A stretch of 64,000 nucleotides of DNA. It comes from Amycolatopsis decaplanina DSM 44594 (GTDB lineage: Bacteria; Actinomycetota; Actinomycetes; Mycobacteriales; Pseudonocardiaceae). Shown piece after piece: positions 41,385-50,576 of the stretch. A program made the translations under genes and the position numbers. The notes under the pieces are model-generated. The model made no database searches. It was not told the DNA's origin and worked only from the letters and a program-made list of their open reading frames with translations. The DNA lies in the NCBI RefSeq assembly GCF_000342005.1, contig NZ_AOHO01000043.1:221926-285925 (forward strand). Reading direction: 5' to 3'. Each line of letters opens with the position of its first letter. Within the stretch, counting starts at the first letter, position 1.

Positions 41385-41816
41385 ATGGCCGGTCGGCGAC
41401 ATCTCGAGTCCTTGGACCGCGGTCGATGTCTGGAGTTGCTGCGGACCGTGCGGGTGGGCCGTCTGGTGTTCACCGAGAACCTGCTGCCGACGGTGCAGCC
41501 GGTGAACTTCCGGATCCATCGGGGACAGGTGGTGACCCGGGTCGCCGGAGGGGCGAAGCTGAGCGCCGCGACCAGCGGCGCGGTGGTCGCGTTCCAGGCC
41601 GACGAGCTCGACCCCGACCTGTGGACGGGATGGAGTGTGACCGTGGTGGGACATGCGAACCTGATCACTGACGTGGGTGAGCTGGTCGAACTGGCGGGCA
41701 CCTTCCTGCAGCCGTGGGTCGACGGACGACGCGACCACTTCGTGCGGATCGGAACCGAGAAGGTGACCGGGCGTCGGCTGCACGGGCCCCCTCGCAAAGA
41801 CGACTGTTTCCCCTGA
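41385..41816 (+). CDS. Pyridoxamine 5'-phosphate oxidase-fold (split-barrel flavin/F420-type) protein
   Basis: A 143-residue protein. I chose ATG 41385 (MAGRRHLESLDRG) with GGGGAG upstream; a GTG/ATG at about 41355 would add 10 residues. The pattern VGRLVFTENLLPTVQPVNFRI and VVTRVAGGAKLSAA is the PPOX-class split barrel, which binds FMN or F420 and often acts as a small oxidoreductase or sensor. The C-terminus has VRIGTEKVTGRRL, as in mycobacterial PPOX proteins. It follows the GAF kinase with a palindrome between them. The substrate cannot be told. Confidence 0.85.
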   Translation: MAGRRHLESLDRGRCLELLRTVRVGRLVFTENLLPTVQPVNFRIHRGQVVTRVAGGAKLSAATSGAVVAFQADELDPDLWTGWSVTVVGHANLITDVGELVELAGTFLQPWVDGRRDHFVRIGTEKVTGRRLHGPPRKDDCFP

Positions 41817-41883
41817 CTGGACCAACGTGCCTACCTGACGCGGGATCCTGAACCGTCGCCACCTCGCGGCCAAGTGAGCGTTC

Positions 41884-44664
41884 TCAGGTCAGGTATTCGC
41901 CGGTCAGGATCGCCGCCGCGAGCTCCACCCGGGACGCGTACCCGGTCCGGGAGAACAGCCTGCTGAGCCTGCCTTCCACGCTTTTTTCGCTGGTTTCGAG
42001 GACGACCGCCAGTTGCCGGTTGGTGAGGCCCTCGGCGACGAGGATCGCCAGCAGCCGTTCGTTCTCGGCTGTCGTCTCCGTCCGGCCAGGGCCGGCGAAG
42101 CCGTTTTCACGCAACAGCTTCCGCACCCGGCCGCGCCAGAACCAGGCGCCGACCTCGCCGAACAGTTCGTACGCCTCGGTCCACGACTGTTCCGGCCGGT
42201 GCCCGGCGAGGCCCGCCCGCAGGAGAGTCATCGCCGACTCGTAGGGGACGTCGCGGCGTTCGCGCGCGATGGCCGCGGCGCGCCGGGCCGAGGCGGGCTC
42301 GCGATGGACCGCCGCGCGGGCCAGGTAATGGTTCTGGTGCGCGCGGGCGGTGTCGAGCTGGGTGGCCGTGCGCGCCGAGCGCCGTACCCAGTGTTCCCCT
42401 TCGCGTTGCTTGTTCCGCGCCAGCGCGGAGCGCGCCAGGTCGGCCCAGAGGTCTTCGGTGCCCAGCAGGTAGCCGCCCGCGTCGGCGCTGCGCGCGGCGG
42501 AGTACAGCAACGCGTCGGCGCCTTCGGTGTCGCCGAGTTTGCTGAGCACGGTGAATTCGGCGTGGTCGATCGTGTGCCGCATCCCGGACGGGCGGCTTTC
42601 GGCGGCCAGTGCCCTCGCCCTGGCGAGCCAGCCCTGCGCGCCGAGGATCCGGATGGCGCATTGCGTCAGCAGGCAGTGCAGCGGCCGGGCCGGATCGGTG
42701 CCGCCCAGCATCGTCCGCCGGGCCAGTTCCATCGCCTCCGGCCAGTCCCCGCCCAGGTAGTTCAGCGCGAACCGGCCGGGCCCCGGCAGCTGGTCGAGGG
42801 GCATCCCGGCTCCGGTGATCAGCCGTCGCGCCTGCTGGAGTTCTCCCAGCAGCAGCAGCATTTCCACTTCGAACCGGCGCTGTTCGATGTTGTACTGCGG
42901 CAGATGTCCCGAACGCCACAGTTCCGGATGCGCCACGAGCGTGTGCAGCTGGGAGGTGTCGCCGAGCACCACGCCACAGGCCGCCAGGAACATCGTGCCG
43001 AAATCGGCGGTGATGGGGTTGCTCCCGGTCCACACCGCGCGTTCCCGCTCCAGCAGGTCCCGCGCCTCGATCCAGCGATGGCTCAACAGCAGGGCGAAGG
43101 CCCGGTTGATCACCGTCAGCGCGGGGTCGTCCGGCAGTACCGGCGACGCGCCCGCGGCGATCTCGGCGAGTTCCCCGAGATCGCCGCGGGCGGCGAGTCC
43201 GGTGATGAACACGGTGGACAGTTCCTGCGCCTGCGCCTGTTCGAGGTGGCCGAGATGCTTGCAGAGCACCTGCCGAGCGCAATCACCGGCTTCGGCAGCC
43301 CGGTAGTGCAACGCCTTGGCCGCGCTCAGCAGCATCAGCACGACCGTCCGCGCCGGCGGTTCGGTCACCCAGGACAACGTCGCGTGGAGCCAGCGTTCCG
43401 CCTTCGCGCCGTCGGTGAAAAGGACGCGCTTGCCGTTCTCGAGGAGCTCGGCCGACGCGCGACGTGTGTCGACCAGTGACCCGGCCTGGGTGATCCAGTC
43501 GAGCACCAGATCCGGATCGGATACGGACGCGGAGCCCGACCACACCGCCTGGACCGCTTGAGCGGCCAGGCTGCGCGAGGCGTACGGCCCGATCCCGGCC
43601 AGCAGGGCATCCCGGACGGCGGGGACCCTGAACCGGTGTCCGCCGTCCCGATCCCGGACCAGGACGCGTTCGGCGACGAGCCTGTCGAGCACCGCGCCGA
43701 GGTCTTCCTCCCGCCATCCGAGCGCGGTCGCGGCCAGCCCGGGGGCGGAGGCGCCGAGCGGGCAGAGCATCGCCATCGTCTCGGCCACCTCCCGCACGCC
43801 GCCACCCGCCTCGGTCACCGCCCGCAGGAGCGGATGGTCCTCGGTGGCCACCGGCAGGTCGACCCGTTCGACGCGGTACGCGGTGCGGTCGACGATCCGC
43901 AGGGCCCCGGCCGCCCGGTAGCCGTGCACGAGCGCGGTCAGCGCGGCGGGGTTGCCCCGGGCCGCGGTGTGCAGTTCGGTCACCAGGCCGTCGTTCGGCA
44001 GGGCCGAGACCAGCCCCGTCAGCAGCGATCGCGACTGGGCTCGCGAAAGCGGCCGCAGAAACCGCAATTTCGCGCGCCCACCCGCCCGCAGCCGGGCGAA
44101 GGCACCTCTCAGCGCGGGACTTCCGGACAGATCGTCCCCCGCGCCGATCCGCATCGTCGCGATCACGCTGATCGGCGTCTCCGCCGAACATCGGTGCAGC
44201 AGCGGGCTCACCAACCGGGCGCTGTGCTCGTCGAGCCACTGCGCGTCGTCGACCAGGACCACCAGCGGGGTCTGGGCACGCAGGAGGGTGAACACGGCGG
44301 TCGCGATCTTCGCGACGGTCTCCGGGGTCGGCGTGGTTTCACCCGCCCTGGCGAGCATGGCCAGCACGGAGCGCCGCGCGGGCTCCTCCTCCGCCCGGCC
44401 CCCGCCGAGGAGGACGAGAAGCCGGAAGATCGCGCCGTACGGGAGTGCCCGGTCGAGTTCGGCCAGCCGCAGCACCAGCACCTTGGCCGACGGGGTGAGT
44501 TCCTCGGCGAGCCTGTCCAGCACCGTGCCGCGGCCGCAGCCGGGCTCCCCGGCGAGCACCGTCAGCGGGGTCGTGCCGAGACCGGCCTCGTCCCGCAGGA
44601 TCCCGGCCTCCTCGACGCGGACGTCCGGCGGTCCCGTCCCGGCGCCCGGGTGCCTGGTGCTCAT
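41884..44664 (-). CDS. LAL-type LuxR family transcriptional regulator
   Basis: A 926-residue protein with an N-terminal AAA-type ATPase region and a C-terminal LuxR helix-turn-helix (LLAILVAEGLTNRQLAVVL and SEKSVEGRLSRLFSRTGY, residues about 865-920). The P-loop near residue 39 is GEPGCGRGT, where Lys is Arg and the following Thr/Ser is Gly, while Walker B (LVVLVDDAQWLD) looks normal. Between them is the long TPR-like helical region usual for this class. LAL proteins often activate macrolide-type PKS clusters, so this may be a second pathway regulator. It is divergent from the TetR gene. Confidence 0.93.
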   Translation of the reverse strand: MSTRHPGAGTGPPDVRVEEAGILRDEAGLGTTPLTVLAGEPGCGRGTVLDRLAEELTPSAKVLVLRLAELDRALPYGAIFRLLVLLGGGRAEEEPARRSVLAMLARAGETTPTPETVAKIATAVFTLLRAQTPLVVLVDDAQWLDEHSARLVSPLLHRCSAETPISVIATMRIGAGDDLSGSPALRGAFARLRAGGRAKLRFLRPLSRAQSRSLLTGLVSALPNDGLVTELHTAARGNPAALTALVHGYRAAGALRIVDRTAYRVERVDLPVATEDHPLLRAVTEAGGGVREVAETMAMLCPLGASAPGLAATALGWREEDLGAVLDRLVAERVLVRDRDGGHRFRVPAVRDALLAGIGPYASRSLAAQAVQAVWSGSASVSDPDLVLDWITQAGSLVDTRRASAELLENGKRVLFTDGAKAERWLHATLSWVTEPPARTVVLMLLSAAKALHYRAAEAGDCARQVLCKHLGHLEQAQAQELSTVFITGLAARGDLGELAEIAAGASPVLPDDPALTVINRAFALLLSHRWIEARDLLERERAVWTGSNPITADFGTMFLAACGVVLGDTSQLHTLVAHPELWRSGHLPQYNIEQRRFEVEMLLLLGELQQARRLITGAGMPLDQLPGPGRFALNYLGGDWPEAMELARRTMLGGTDPARPLHCLLTQCAIRILGAQGWLARARALAAESRPSGMRHTIDHAEFTVLSKLGDTEGADALLYSAARSADAGGYLLGTEDLWADLARSALARNKQREGEHWVRRSARTATQLDTARAHQNHYLARAAVHREPASARRAAAIARERRDVPYESAMTLLRAGLAGHRPEQSWTEAYELFGEVGAWFWRGRVRKLLRENGFAGPGRTETTAENERLLAILVAEGLTNRQLAVVLETSEKSVEGRLSRLFSRTGYASRVELAAAILTGEYLT

Positions 44665-44795
44665 GCGCCCAGTTCACCAGGACGGAGCCCGGCTGACCGT
44701 CACCCAACCGTATGAACCGGGCCGTCGAGGCCGTCTCAGGCACCCAGTGACCGGTAATTCCTGCCGGGAACCGGCGGTTCTCCGGCCGTCGACAA

Positions 44796-44810
44796 ACCGG
44801 CCGGTATGCT
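44796..44810 (+). promoter_or_regulatory. Candidate TetR promoter/operator
   Basis: ACCGGCCGGT (44796-44805) is a 10-bp palindrome abutting a -10-like TATGCT (44805-44810), 27 bp before the TetR start codon and in the 173-bp divergent gap to the LAL gene. Autoregulation is a guess from position. Confidence 0.3.
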
Positions 44811-44837
44811 GAATGCCCGCATGAGAAGGAGCCGGCC

Positions 44838-45455
44838 ATGACACGAGCGACCACCCGGAGGGCCGAGGCGGGCGGTGAGGACCAGGCCGCAGTCCCGCGC
44901 CGTCTGCTGTCGCACGCCACGAAACTCTTCGCCAAGAAGGGTTTCGACCGCACCTCCGTGCAGGAGATCGTCGAGGCGGCCGGGGTCACCAAGGGCGCGA
45001 TGTACCACTACTTCGGCTCCAAGGACGACCTCCTTTACGAGATCTACGCCCGGGTGCTGCGCGCGCAGACCGAGCAACTGGAAAAGGTGGCCTCGAGCGA
45101 GGCGCCGCTGCGGGAGCGGTTGCGCTCCGCCGCCTCCGACGTCGTCGTCAGCACGATCGACAACCTCGACGACAACACGATCTTCATGCAGTCCATGCAC
45201 CAGCTCAGCGTGGAGAAGCAGAAGGCCGTCCGCGCGGAACGCCGCAAGTACCACGAGCGGTTCCGCACGCTGATCGAGGAAGGCCAGGAGTCCGGCGAAT
45301 TCCGCGCGGACAAACCGGCCGACGTGATCGTCGACTTCTTCTTCGGCTCGGTGCACCACCTCGGTTCGTGGTACCGGCGCGGCGGCGCGCTCTCGGCCCG
45401 CCAGATCGGTGACCACTTCGCCGATCTCCTGCTGGCCGCGCTGCGACCCGAGTAG
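44838..45455 (+). CDS. TetR family transcriptional regulator
   Basis: A 205-residue protein, ATG at 44838 after GAAGGAG. The N-terminal TetR helix-turn-helix is clear (ATKLFAKKGFDRTSVQEIV then AAGVTKGAMYHYFGSKDDLLYEI). The C-terminal domain (DFFFGSVHHLGSWYRRGG) resembles KstR2-like regulators of acyl-CoA or sterol catabolism, though I cannot name the ligand. It is near, and convergent with, a block of acyl-CoA genes, one promoter of which carries a 16-nt TetR-type palindrome at 50518. The likely role is repression of that block by an acyl-CoA inducer. Confidence 0.93.
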   Translation: MTRATTRRAEAGGEDQAAVPRRLLSHATKLFAKKGFDRTSVQEIVEAAGVTKGAMYHYFGSKDDLLYEIYARVLRAQTEQLEKVASSEAPLRERLRSAASDVVVSTIDNLDDNTIFMQSMHQLSVEKQKAVRAERRKYHERFRTLIEEGQESGEFRADKPADVIVDFFFGSVHHLGSWYRRGGALSARQIGDHFADLLLAALRPE

Positions 45456-45464
45456 CGACGGCGC

Positions 45465-45857
45465 TCAGCCCGGTGGCGCGGGCACGAGCCGTTCGGCGAA
45501 CCACTCGTTGCGGCGTTCGAGCACCGTTCCCACGTCCCATCCGGAGGCGAAGGCGAGCAGCCCTGTCGCCACGTCTTCGGCGGCTTCGGGAGGCCAGCCC
45601 TGGGCGGCGAGGCTCGACCGCAACGCTTCGGCATAGTCGGAATAGGTGAAGCCGGGCAGTTCCGCGACGAGTGCCGTCGTCGTCCCGCGATGCGAGCTCA
45701 GCCCGCCGAACGACCGTCCGCAGCCGCAGTCGGAATCGGGCGAGCTCTCGCCGTCGTCGCAGCACGGGGCGATCCAGAGCAGTTCGCCCTCGACGCAGTG
45801 GTCGAAGTCGTTCTCCCGTGCGCCCTGGGTCTTCGAGGTGGCCACGAGCAGTTTCAT
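45465..45857 (-). CDS. Small conserved-looking protein of unknown function, putative SOS gene
   Basis: A 130-residue protein, ATG at 45857 after AGGGAG. I do not recognise a function. It starts MKLLVATSKTQG, has paired cysteines (APCCDDGE) and a GCGRSFGGL segment that could bind metal, then a helical half with TYSDYAEALRSSLAAQGW. No signal peptide or membrane segment is seen. It is convergent with the TetR gene (10-bp gap). Fourteen bases upstream of its start is a near-perfect actinobacterial LexA-type box (45871-45886), so damage-inducible expression is plausible. Confidence 0.75.
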   Translation of the reverse strand: MKLLVATSKTQGARENDFDHCVEGELLWIAPCCDDGESSPDSDCGCGRSFGGLSSHRGTTTALVAELPGFTYSDYAEALRSSLAAQGWPPEAAEDVATGLLAFASGWDVGTVLERRNEWFAERLVPAPPG

Positions 45858-45870
45858 GATGACTCCCTGT

Positions 45871-45886
45871 TCGATCTGATGTTCGA
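45871..45886 (-). promoter_or_regulatory. LexA-like SOS box
   Basis: TCGATCTGATGTTCGA on the + strand, i.e. TCGAAC-N4-GATCGA reading toward the gene. This matches the actinobacterial consensus TCGAAC-N4-GTTCGA with one mismatch. It sits 14-29 nt before the start codon, where repressor would block transcription. Confidence 0.5.
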
Positions 45887-45941
45887 ACAGGTTGTACCGG
45901 CGGGGTCCGACACTTTCCGGGGCGAACCCCGCCGGGGGAGA

Positions 45942-47057
45942 TCAGGCGGGCAGGTCGATCAGCGGCGCGAGGGCCGCGCGATGCCGTCCAGGAGTGCCCA
46001 ACGCGATCTCGTCGCTCTTCGCGCGCTTCAGATACAGGTGCGCGGGGTGCTCCCAGGTCATGCCGATCCCGCCGTGCAGCTGGATCGCCTCTTCGGCGGC
46101 GTGGACGGCGATGAGGGAGTTGCGGGCCTGCGCCACCGCGACGGCGATCGCGATGTCGTCACCGGAAGCCAGGCAGTCGGCGGCGTACCGCGCGGTCGCC
46201 CTGGCGTTGACCAGATCCGTGTACAGGTTCGCCAGCCGGTGCTTCAGCGACTGGAAGGAGCCGACCTGACGGCCGAACTGGTAGCGCTCCTTGAGGTAGC
46301 GCACCGTTTCGGTCAGCGCCCATTCGGCGATCCCGAGCTGTTCCGAGGCGAGCAGTCCCGCCGCGGTCACGAGTGCCGTGTCCAGCGCTGACTCCGCCAC
46401 CGAAGAGTCGGCGACGCGCTTCGCGGCCACGTTCTCCAAGGTGACGTCGGCGATGCGCCGGGTGAGGTCGAGGGAAATCGCCTCGGTGACCGTCACTCCC
46501 GCCGACGCCGCGTCGACCGTGTACAGACCAGGTCCGTCGGGCCCGACCGCCGGGACGACGATCAGTTCGGCCACCGAAGCGTCGACGACGCTGCGGACCT
46601 GACCACTGAGCGTGCTGTCCGCGGCCGCGGTGACCGCCGAGGGGAAGCCGGCGCCGGGTGCCGTCGACAGCGGTACCGCCAGCGCGCCGATGAGCGTGCC
46701 CGCGGCCAATTTCCCGAGCCGTTCGGTGACTTCCGCCTGCGACGTGTCGGTCGCCAGCAAGGCCGACGTCGCCAGGACGGCGCTGCCGAGATAGGGGACG
46801 GGGGCGACGCTGCGCCCGAGTTCCTCCATCACGACCGCGACTTCCCGTGCCGAGGCGCCGTGCCCGCCCAGTGCCTCCGGGACGGCGAGGCCCGCCGTGC
46901 CGAGGTCGGCGGCGAGCGTGCGCCACAGCTTCAGGTCGTACGGTTCCGCGGTCTCGGTCCTGGTGATCAGGGCCGCCGGTTCCGCGTGGTCGGAGAACAG
47001 GTCGCGGACGCTGGCGCGAAGGTCCTCTTCGACCTCGGAATACAGCAGGTCGCTCAT
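45942..47057 (-). CDS. Acyl-CoA dehydrogenase, probable non-catalytic partner subunit
   Basis: A 371-residue acyl-CoA dehydrogenase-fold protein whose ATG overlaps the stop of the next gene upstream (ATGA). It has the N-terminal helical domain, a drifted middle domain and the C-terminal IQLHGGIGMTWEHPAHLYLKRA block. The loop that normally carries the catalytic Glu (EGTSE) reads ALGTPGR, so the base is missing. Paired FadE genes of this kind in actinobacteria form alpha2beta2 heterotetramers in which one subunit carries the Glu (as in the cholesterol FadE26-27 and FadE28-29 pairs). The gene next to it is the natural partner. Confidence 0.92.
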   Translation of the reverse strand: MSDLLYSEVEEDLRASVRDLFSDHAEPAALITRTETAEPYDLKLWRTLAADLGTAGLAVPEALGGHGASAREVAVVMEELGRSVAPVPYLGSAVLATSALLATDTSQAEVTERLGKLAAGTLIGALAVPLSTAPGAGFPSAVTAAADSTLSGQVRSVVDASVAELIVVPAVGPDGPGLYTVDAASAGVTVTEAISLDLTRRIADVTLENVAAKRVADSSVAESALDTALVTAAGLLASEQLGIAEWALTETVRYLKERYQFGRQVGSFQSLKHRLANLYTDLVNARATARYAADCLASGDDIAIAVAVAQARNSLIAVHAAEEAIQLHGGIGMTWEHPAHLYLKRAKSDEIALGTPGRHRAALAPLIDLPA

Positions 47058-48235
47058 CGGGGCAGGTCCTTCCAGGCGACGTCCTTGTCGATCCGCGGCT
47101 CGGACGGCAGCCCCAGCACGCGCTCGGCGATGATGTTGCGCAGGACCTCCGAGGTGCCGCCCTCGATGGAGTTCCCCTTCGCGCGCAGATAGCGGTAACC
47201 GGCCTCGCGGCCGAGGAAGTTCACACCGTCGGGACGTCGCATCGTCCAGTCGTCGTAACGCAGGCCTTCGTCGCCGAGCAGTTCGATCTCCAGCCCGGAC
47301 GCGGCCTGGTTCAGCTCGGAGAACGCGACCTTGACCGCGGAACCCTCCGGTCCCGGCGCGCCCGCGGCGAGTTGCTGCCGCAGCCGCGAACTCACCAGGC
47401 GCAGGCTCTCACCCTCCACCCACAGTTTCAGCAGGCGATCGTGCATTTCCGAAGTCCGCAGTTCCGGGCGTTCGCGCCAGGTCTTCGTGACGACGCCGAC
47501 CATCCCGCCGTCGCGCGGGAACTCGGTCCCGCCGATCGCGACCCGCTCGTTCATCAGCGTGGTCTGCGCGACCTTCCATCCCTCGCCGACCGCGCCGAGG
47601 CGGTGTGCGTCGGGAATGCGGACCTCGCTGAGGAAGACCTCGTTGAACTCGGCCTCACCGGTGATCTGACGCAGCGGCCGGACCTCCACGCCCGGCGCGG
47701 TCATGTCGCACAGGAAGTACGTCATGCCCCGGTGCTTCGGCACGTCGGGATCGGTGCGGGTGACCAGGATGGCCCACTGCGACTTGTGCGCGCCCGACGT
47801 CCAGACCTTCTGGCCGGTGACCACCCAGTCGTCGCCGTCGCGTACCGCGCGGGTGCCCAGCGCGGCCAAGTCGGATCCGGCACCCGGCTCGCTGAACAGC
47901 TGGCACCACACCTCGCGCTCGGTCCACAGTGGACGTAGGAAGCGCTGGTGCTGTTCGGGCGTGCCGAAGGCGAGGATGGTCGGCGCGGCCATGCCGAGGC
48001 CGATCCCGATCCGCCGTTTGTCGTTGTCCGGCGCGCCCGCCGCGGCGAGCTCCTTGTCCACAACGGACTGGAGCGAACGCGGTGCGTTCAAGCCGCCCAG
48101 GCCTTCGGGAAAGTGGATCCACGCCAGTCCGGCGTCGAACCGCGCGTCGAGGAAGTCCTGGCGCGGCGTGCTTTCCGGCGGATACGCGGCCAGCAGGTCG
48201 GCCACGTGCCGCTTGAGGTCGTCGGCAGTCGTCAC
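47054..48235 (-). CDS. Acyl-CoA dehydrogenase, probable catalytic subunit of a FadE pair
   Basis: A 393-residue protein from GTG 48235, overlapping the previous stop (GTGA). Family blocks: [14 protein letters not shown] and [13 protein letters not shown] for FAD/substrate binding, NERVAIGG, and a C-terminal loop [21 protein letters not shown] with the Glu that is missing from its neighbour. The two are translationally coupled, which supports one heteromeric FadE complex for alpha,beta-desaturation of a bulky or branched acyl-CoA. Confidence 0.93.
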   Translation of the reverse strand: MTTADDLKRHVADLLAAYPPESTPRQDFLDARFDAGLAWIHFPEGLGGLNAPRSLQSVVDKELAAAGAPDNDKRRIGIGLGMAAPTILAFGTPEQHQRFLRPLWTEREVWCQLFSEPGAGSDLAALGTRAVRDGDDWVVTGQKVWTSGAHKSQWAILVTRTDPDVPKHRGMTYFLCDMTAPGVEVRPLRQITGEAEFNEVFLSEVRIPDAHRLGAVGEGWKVAQTTLMNERVAIGGTEFPRDGGMVGVVTKTWRERPELRTSEMHDRLLKLWVEGESLRLVSSRLRQQLAAGAPGPEGSAVKVAFSELNQAASGLEIELLGDEGLRYDDWTMRRPDGVNFLGREAGYRYLRAKGNSIEGGTSEVLRNIIAERVLGLPSEPRIDKDVAWKDLPR

Positions 48236-49455
48236 TTCTTGACCTCCCCGCGGTACTTCTTCAGCTCACGGTGCGCCAGCGAGCGCTTGTGCACCTCGTC
48301 CGGGCCGTCGGCGAGCCGCAGCGTCCGTACCTGCGCCCACATCTCGGCGACCGGGAAGTCCTGGCTGACCCCGCCGGCGCCGAACAGCTGCACGGCCTTG
48401 TCGAGGATCCACTCCACGGTGATCGGCGTGGAGATCTTGATCGCCTGGATCTCGGTGTGCGCGCCCTGGTTGCCGACGGTGTCCATCAGCCACGCGGTCT
48501 TGAGCACCAGCAACCTCTGCTGCTCGATCTTGACCCGCGCCTCGGCGATCCAGTCCTGCACCACGCCCTGCTCGGCGATCGGCTTGCCGAAGGTCTCGCG
48601 CGAAAGCGCCCGGCGGCACATCAGTTCCAGCGCGCGTTCGGCCATGCCGATGGCGCGCATGCAGTGGTGGATCCGCCCCGGCCCGAGGCGGGCCTGCGCG
48701 ATGGCGAACCCGTCGCCCTCGCCGGCGATGAGGTTCTCCGCCGGCACGCGGACGTCCTCGAAGAGCACTTCGGCGTGGCCGCCGTGGTCCCCGTCGGTGT
48801 AGCCGAACACGTGCATACCGCGTTTCACGGTCATGCCGGGGGTGTCGCGGGGGACCAGGATCATGCTCTGCTGCTTGTGCGGCGGACCGTCCGGATCGGT
48901 CTTGCCCATCACGATGAAGATCTTGCAGTTCGGGTTCATCGCGCCGGAGATGTACCACTTGCGCCCGTTGACGACGTACTCGTCGCCGTCCCGCCGGATG
49001 CTGGTGGCGATGTTGCGCGCGTCGGAGGAGGCGACGTCGGGCTCGGTCATCGCGAACGCGGACCGGATCTCGCCGTCCAGCAACGGCTGAAGCCACTGCT
49101 TCTTCTGCTGCTCGGTGCCGAACATGGTGAGGACTTCCATGTTCCCGGTGTCCGGCGCCGCGCAGTTCAGCGCGGTCGGCGCGAGCCGGAGACTGCGGCC
49201 GGTGATCTCGGCCAGCGGCGCGTACTGCAGGTTCGTCAGCCCCGCGCCGTGGTCACCGGGGAGGAAGAAGTTCCACAGCCCGCGCTTGCGGGCCTCGGCC
49301 TTCAGTTCTTCGACGATCGGCGGCTGCGACCACTCGCTGTCGCGCTCGGCCAGCTGCTGCTCGAAGACGGCCTCGGCCGGGTAGATGTGCGAATCCATGA
49401 ACTCGAGGAGTTTTCCTCGCAGCTCCTCGGTTTTCGCGTCGAAGGCGAAGTCCAT
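48232..49455 (-). CDS. Acyl-CoA dehydrogenase-like protein of the ACAD10/11-LvaC type
   Basis: A 407-residue protein. ATG 49455 is chosen ([14 protein letters not shown]) with AGAGGGA upstream, 4 bp after the phosphotransferase stop. The blocks [26 protein letters not shown] and [15 protein letters not shown] match the dehydrogenase family found fused or paired with APH-type kinases. In human ACAD10/11 and in the Pseudomonas levulinate pathway (LvaA, LvaC) the pair turns a 4-hydroxyacyl-CoA through a 4-phospho intermediate into a 3-hydroxy or enoyl form. The direct kinase neighbour makes that role the best guess here. Confidence 0.92.
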   Translation of the reverse strand: MDFAFDAKTEELRGKLLEFMDSHIYPAEAVFEQQLAERDSEWSQPPIVEELKAEARKRGLWNFFLPGDHGAGLTNLQYAPLAEITGRSLRLAPTALNCAAPDTGNMEVLTMFGTEQQKKQWLQPLLDGEIRSAFAMTEPDVASSDARNIATSIRRDGDEYVVNGRKWYISGAMNPNCKIFIVMGKTDPDGPPHKQQSMILVPRDTPGMTVKRGMHVFGYTDGDHGGHAEVLFEDVRVPAENLIAGEGDGFAIAQARLGPGRIHHCMRAIGMAERALELMCRRALSRETFGKPIAEQGVVQDWIAEARVKIEQQRLLVLKTAWLMDTVGNQGAHTEIQAIKISTPITVEWILDKAVQLFGAGGVSQDFPVAEMWAQVRTLRLADGPDEVHKRSLAHRELKKYRGEVKK

Positions 49456-49459
49456 CTTG

Positions 49460-50485
49460 CTATCCCTCTTCCTTGAGAGTCTCATTGCCGTGCGCGATCA
49501 ACGGGACGACGCCCGAGCCGATGCCGTCGAATCCGGCGCCGACGGTCTGTCCCTTGCTATAGCGGAGGTGGATGCCTTCCAGGATCACCGCGAGCTTGAA
49601 GAACGCGAAGCTCACGTACCAGTTGAGCCGTGAGACGTCGCGGCCCGAACGTTCGGCGTAGCGCGCGATGACCTCGTCGTTGCGCGGGTAGCCCGGCGCC
49701 GAACTGGCGTTGGACACGAACCGCAATGAGACCTTGTCACGTTCGGCGTAGGCCACCAGCAGGGCGAGGTCGGTCAGCGGGTCGCCGAGGGTGGACATCT
49801 CCCAGTCCAGTACCGCGGTGATCCGGTCGTCCGAGTTCACCAGCACGTTGTCCAGCCGGTAGTCGCCGTGGACGATCGACGGCTTACCCGATTCGGGTAT
49901 CGACGCGGCGAGCCGGTCGTGCAGTTCGTCGACGCCGGGGAGGTCGCGGCTGCGGTTGCCGTCGAGCTGTTTCTTCCAGCGCCGCAACTGGCGTTCGAGG
50001 AAGCCCTCCGGACGGCCGAAATCGCCCAGCCCCACCGAGTCCGGATCGACGGCGTGCAACTCGACCAGGGTGTCGACCAGTTCGTCCGCGATCGCCTTGG
50101 TCCGGGCGGGGCCGAGCGCGGTCAGTTCGGTGTCCGAGCGGAAGGGCGTGCCCTCCACGAACTCCATCACGTAGAACCGCGAGCCGATGACGTCGGTGTC
50201 TTCGCACAGCAGCACGGTTTCCGGTACCGGAACGGCCGTGCCGTGCAGACCGGAGATCACCCGGAACTCGCGGCCCATGTCGTGCGCGGTCGGCAGAACG
50301 TGGCCCAGCGGCGGGCGGCGGACCACCCAGCGGGACCGGCCGTCGCCCACGATGTAGGTGAGGTTGGACCGGCCCCCTTCCACGACCTCGCCGCTCAGGT
50401 CGTCCTGGACGAGCCCCGGCCGGTGCTCGTCCAGGTGGGCCTTGAGCCTGGCCAGGTCCAGGCCCGGCAGGTCGGTCTGGTTCAT
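49460..50485 (-). CDS. APH-fold phosphotransferase, probable 4-hydroxyacyl-CoA kinase
   Basis: A 341-residue protein from ATG 50485 ([11 protein letters not shown]) with GGAGG upstream. It has the choline-kinase/APH fold: GRSNLTYIV in the nucleotide loop, VVRRPP with a Lys/Arg site, the Brenner motif [10 protein letters not shown] and [12 protein letters not shown] for metal. Members paired with an ACAD10/11-like dehydrogenase phosphorylate the 4-hydroxyl of acyl-CoAs. Antibiotic phosphorylation is less likely given the acyl-CoA operon. It is first in a four-gene transcript behind the TetR-type operator at 50518. Confidence 0.9.
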   Translation of the reverse strand: MNQTDLPGLDLARLKAHLDEHRPGLVQDDLSGEVVEGGRSNLTYIVGDGRSRWVVRRPPLGHVLPTAHDMGREFRVISGLHGTAVPVPETVLLCEDTDVIGSRFYVMEFVEGTPFRSDTELTALGPARTKAIADELVDTLVELHAVDPDSVGLGDFGRPEGFLERQLRRWKKQLDGNRSRDLPGVDELHDRLAASIPESGKPSIVHGDYRLDNVLVNSDDRITAVLDWEMSTLGDPLTDLALLVAYAERDKVSLRFVSNASSAPGYPRNDEVIARYAERSGRDVSRLNWYVSFAFFKLAVILEGIHLRYSKGQTVGAGFDGIGSGVVPLIAHGNETLKEEG

Positions 50486-50517
50486 GGTGCCTCCAGCGTC
50501 TCGCTTTCCGGTTACAG

Positions 50518-50533
50518 TACCGACCAGTCGGTA
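50518..50533 (-). promoter_or_regulatory. TetR-type operator
   Basis: TACCGACCAGTCGGTA is a perfect 7-2-7 palindrome, 33 bp before the phosphotransferase start in a 91-bp gap. This form is common for actinobacterial TetR repressors of lipid catabolism. The TetR encoded at 44838 is the nearest candidate. Confidence 0.65.
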
Positions 50534-50576
50534 TGTCAGGTAGGGGTGGTCCGGCGAGGTGCCGGAGGTCACCTTG

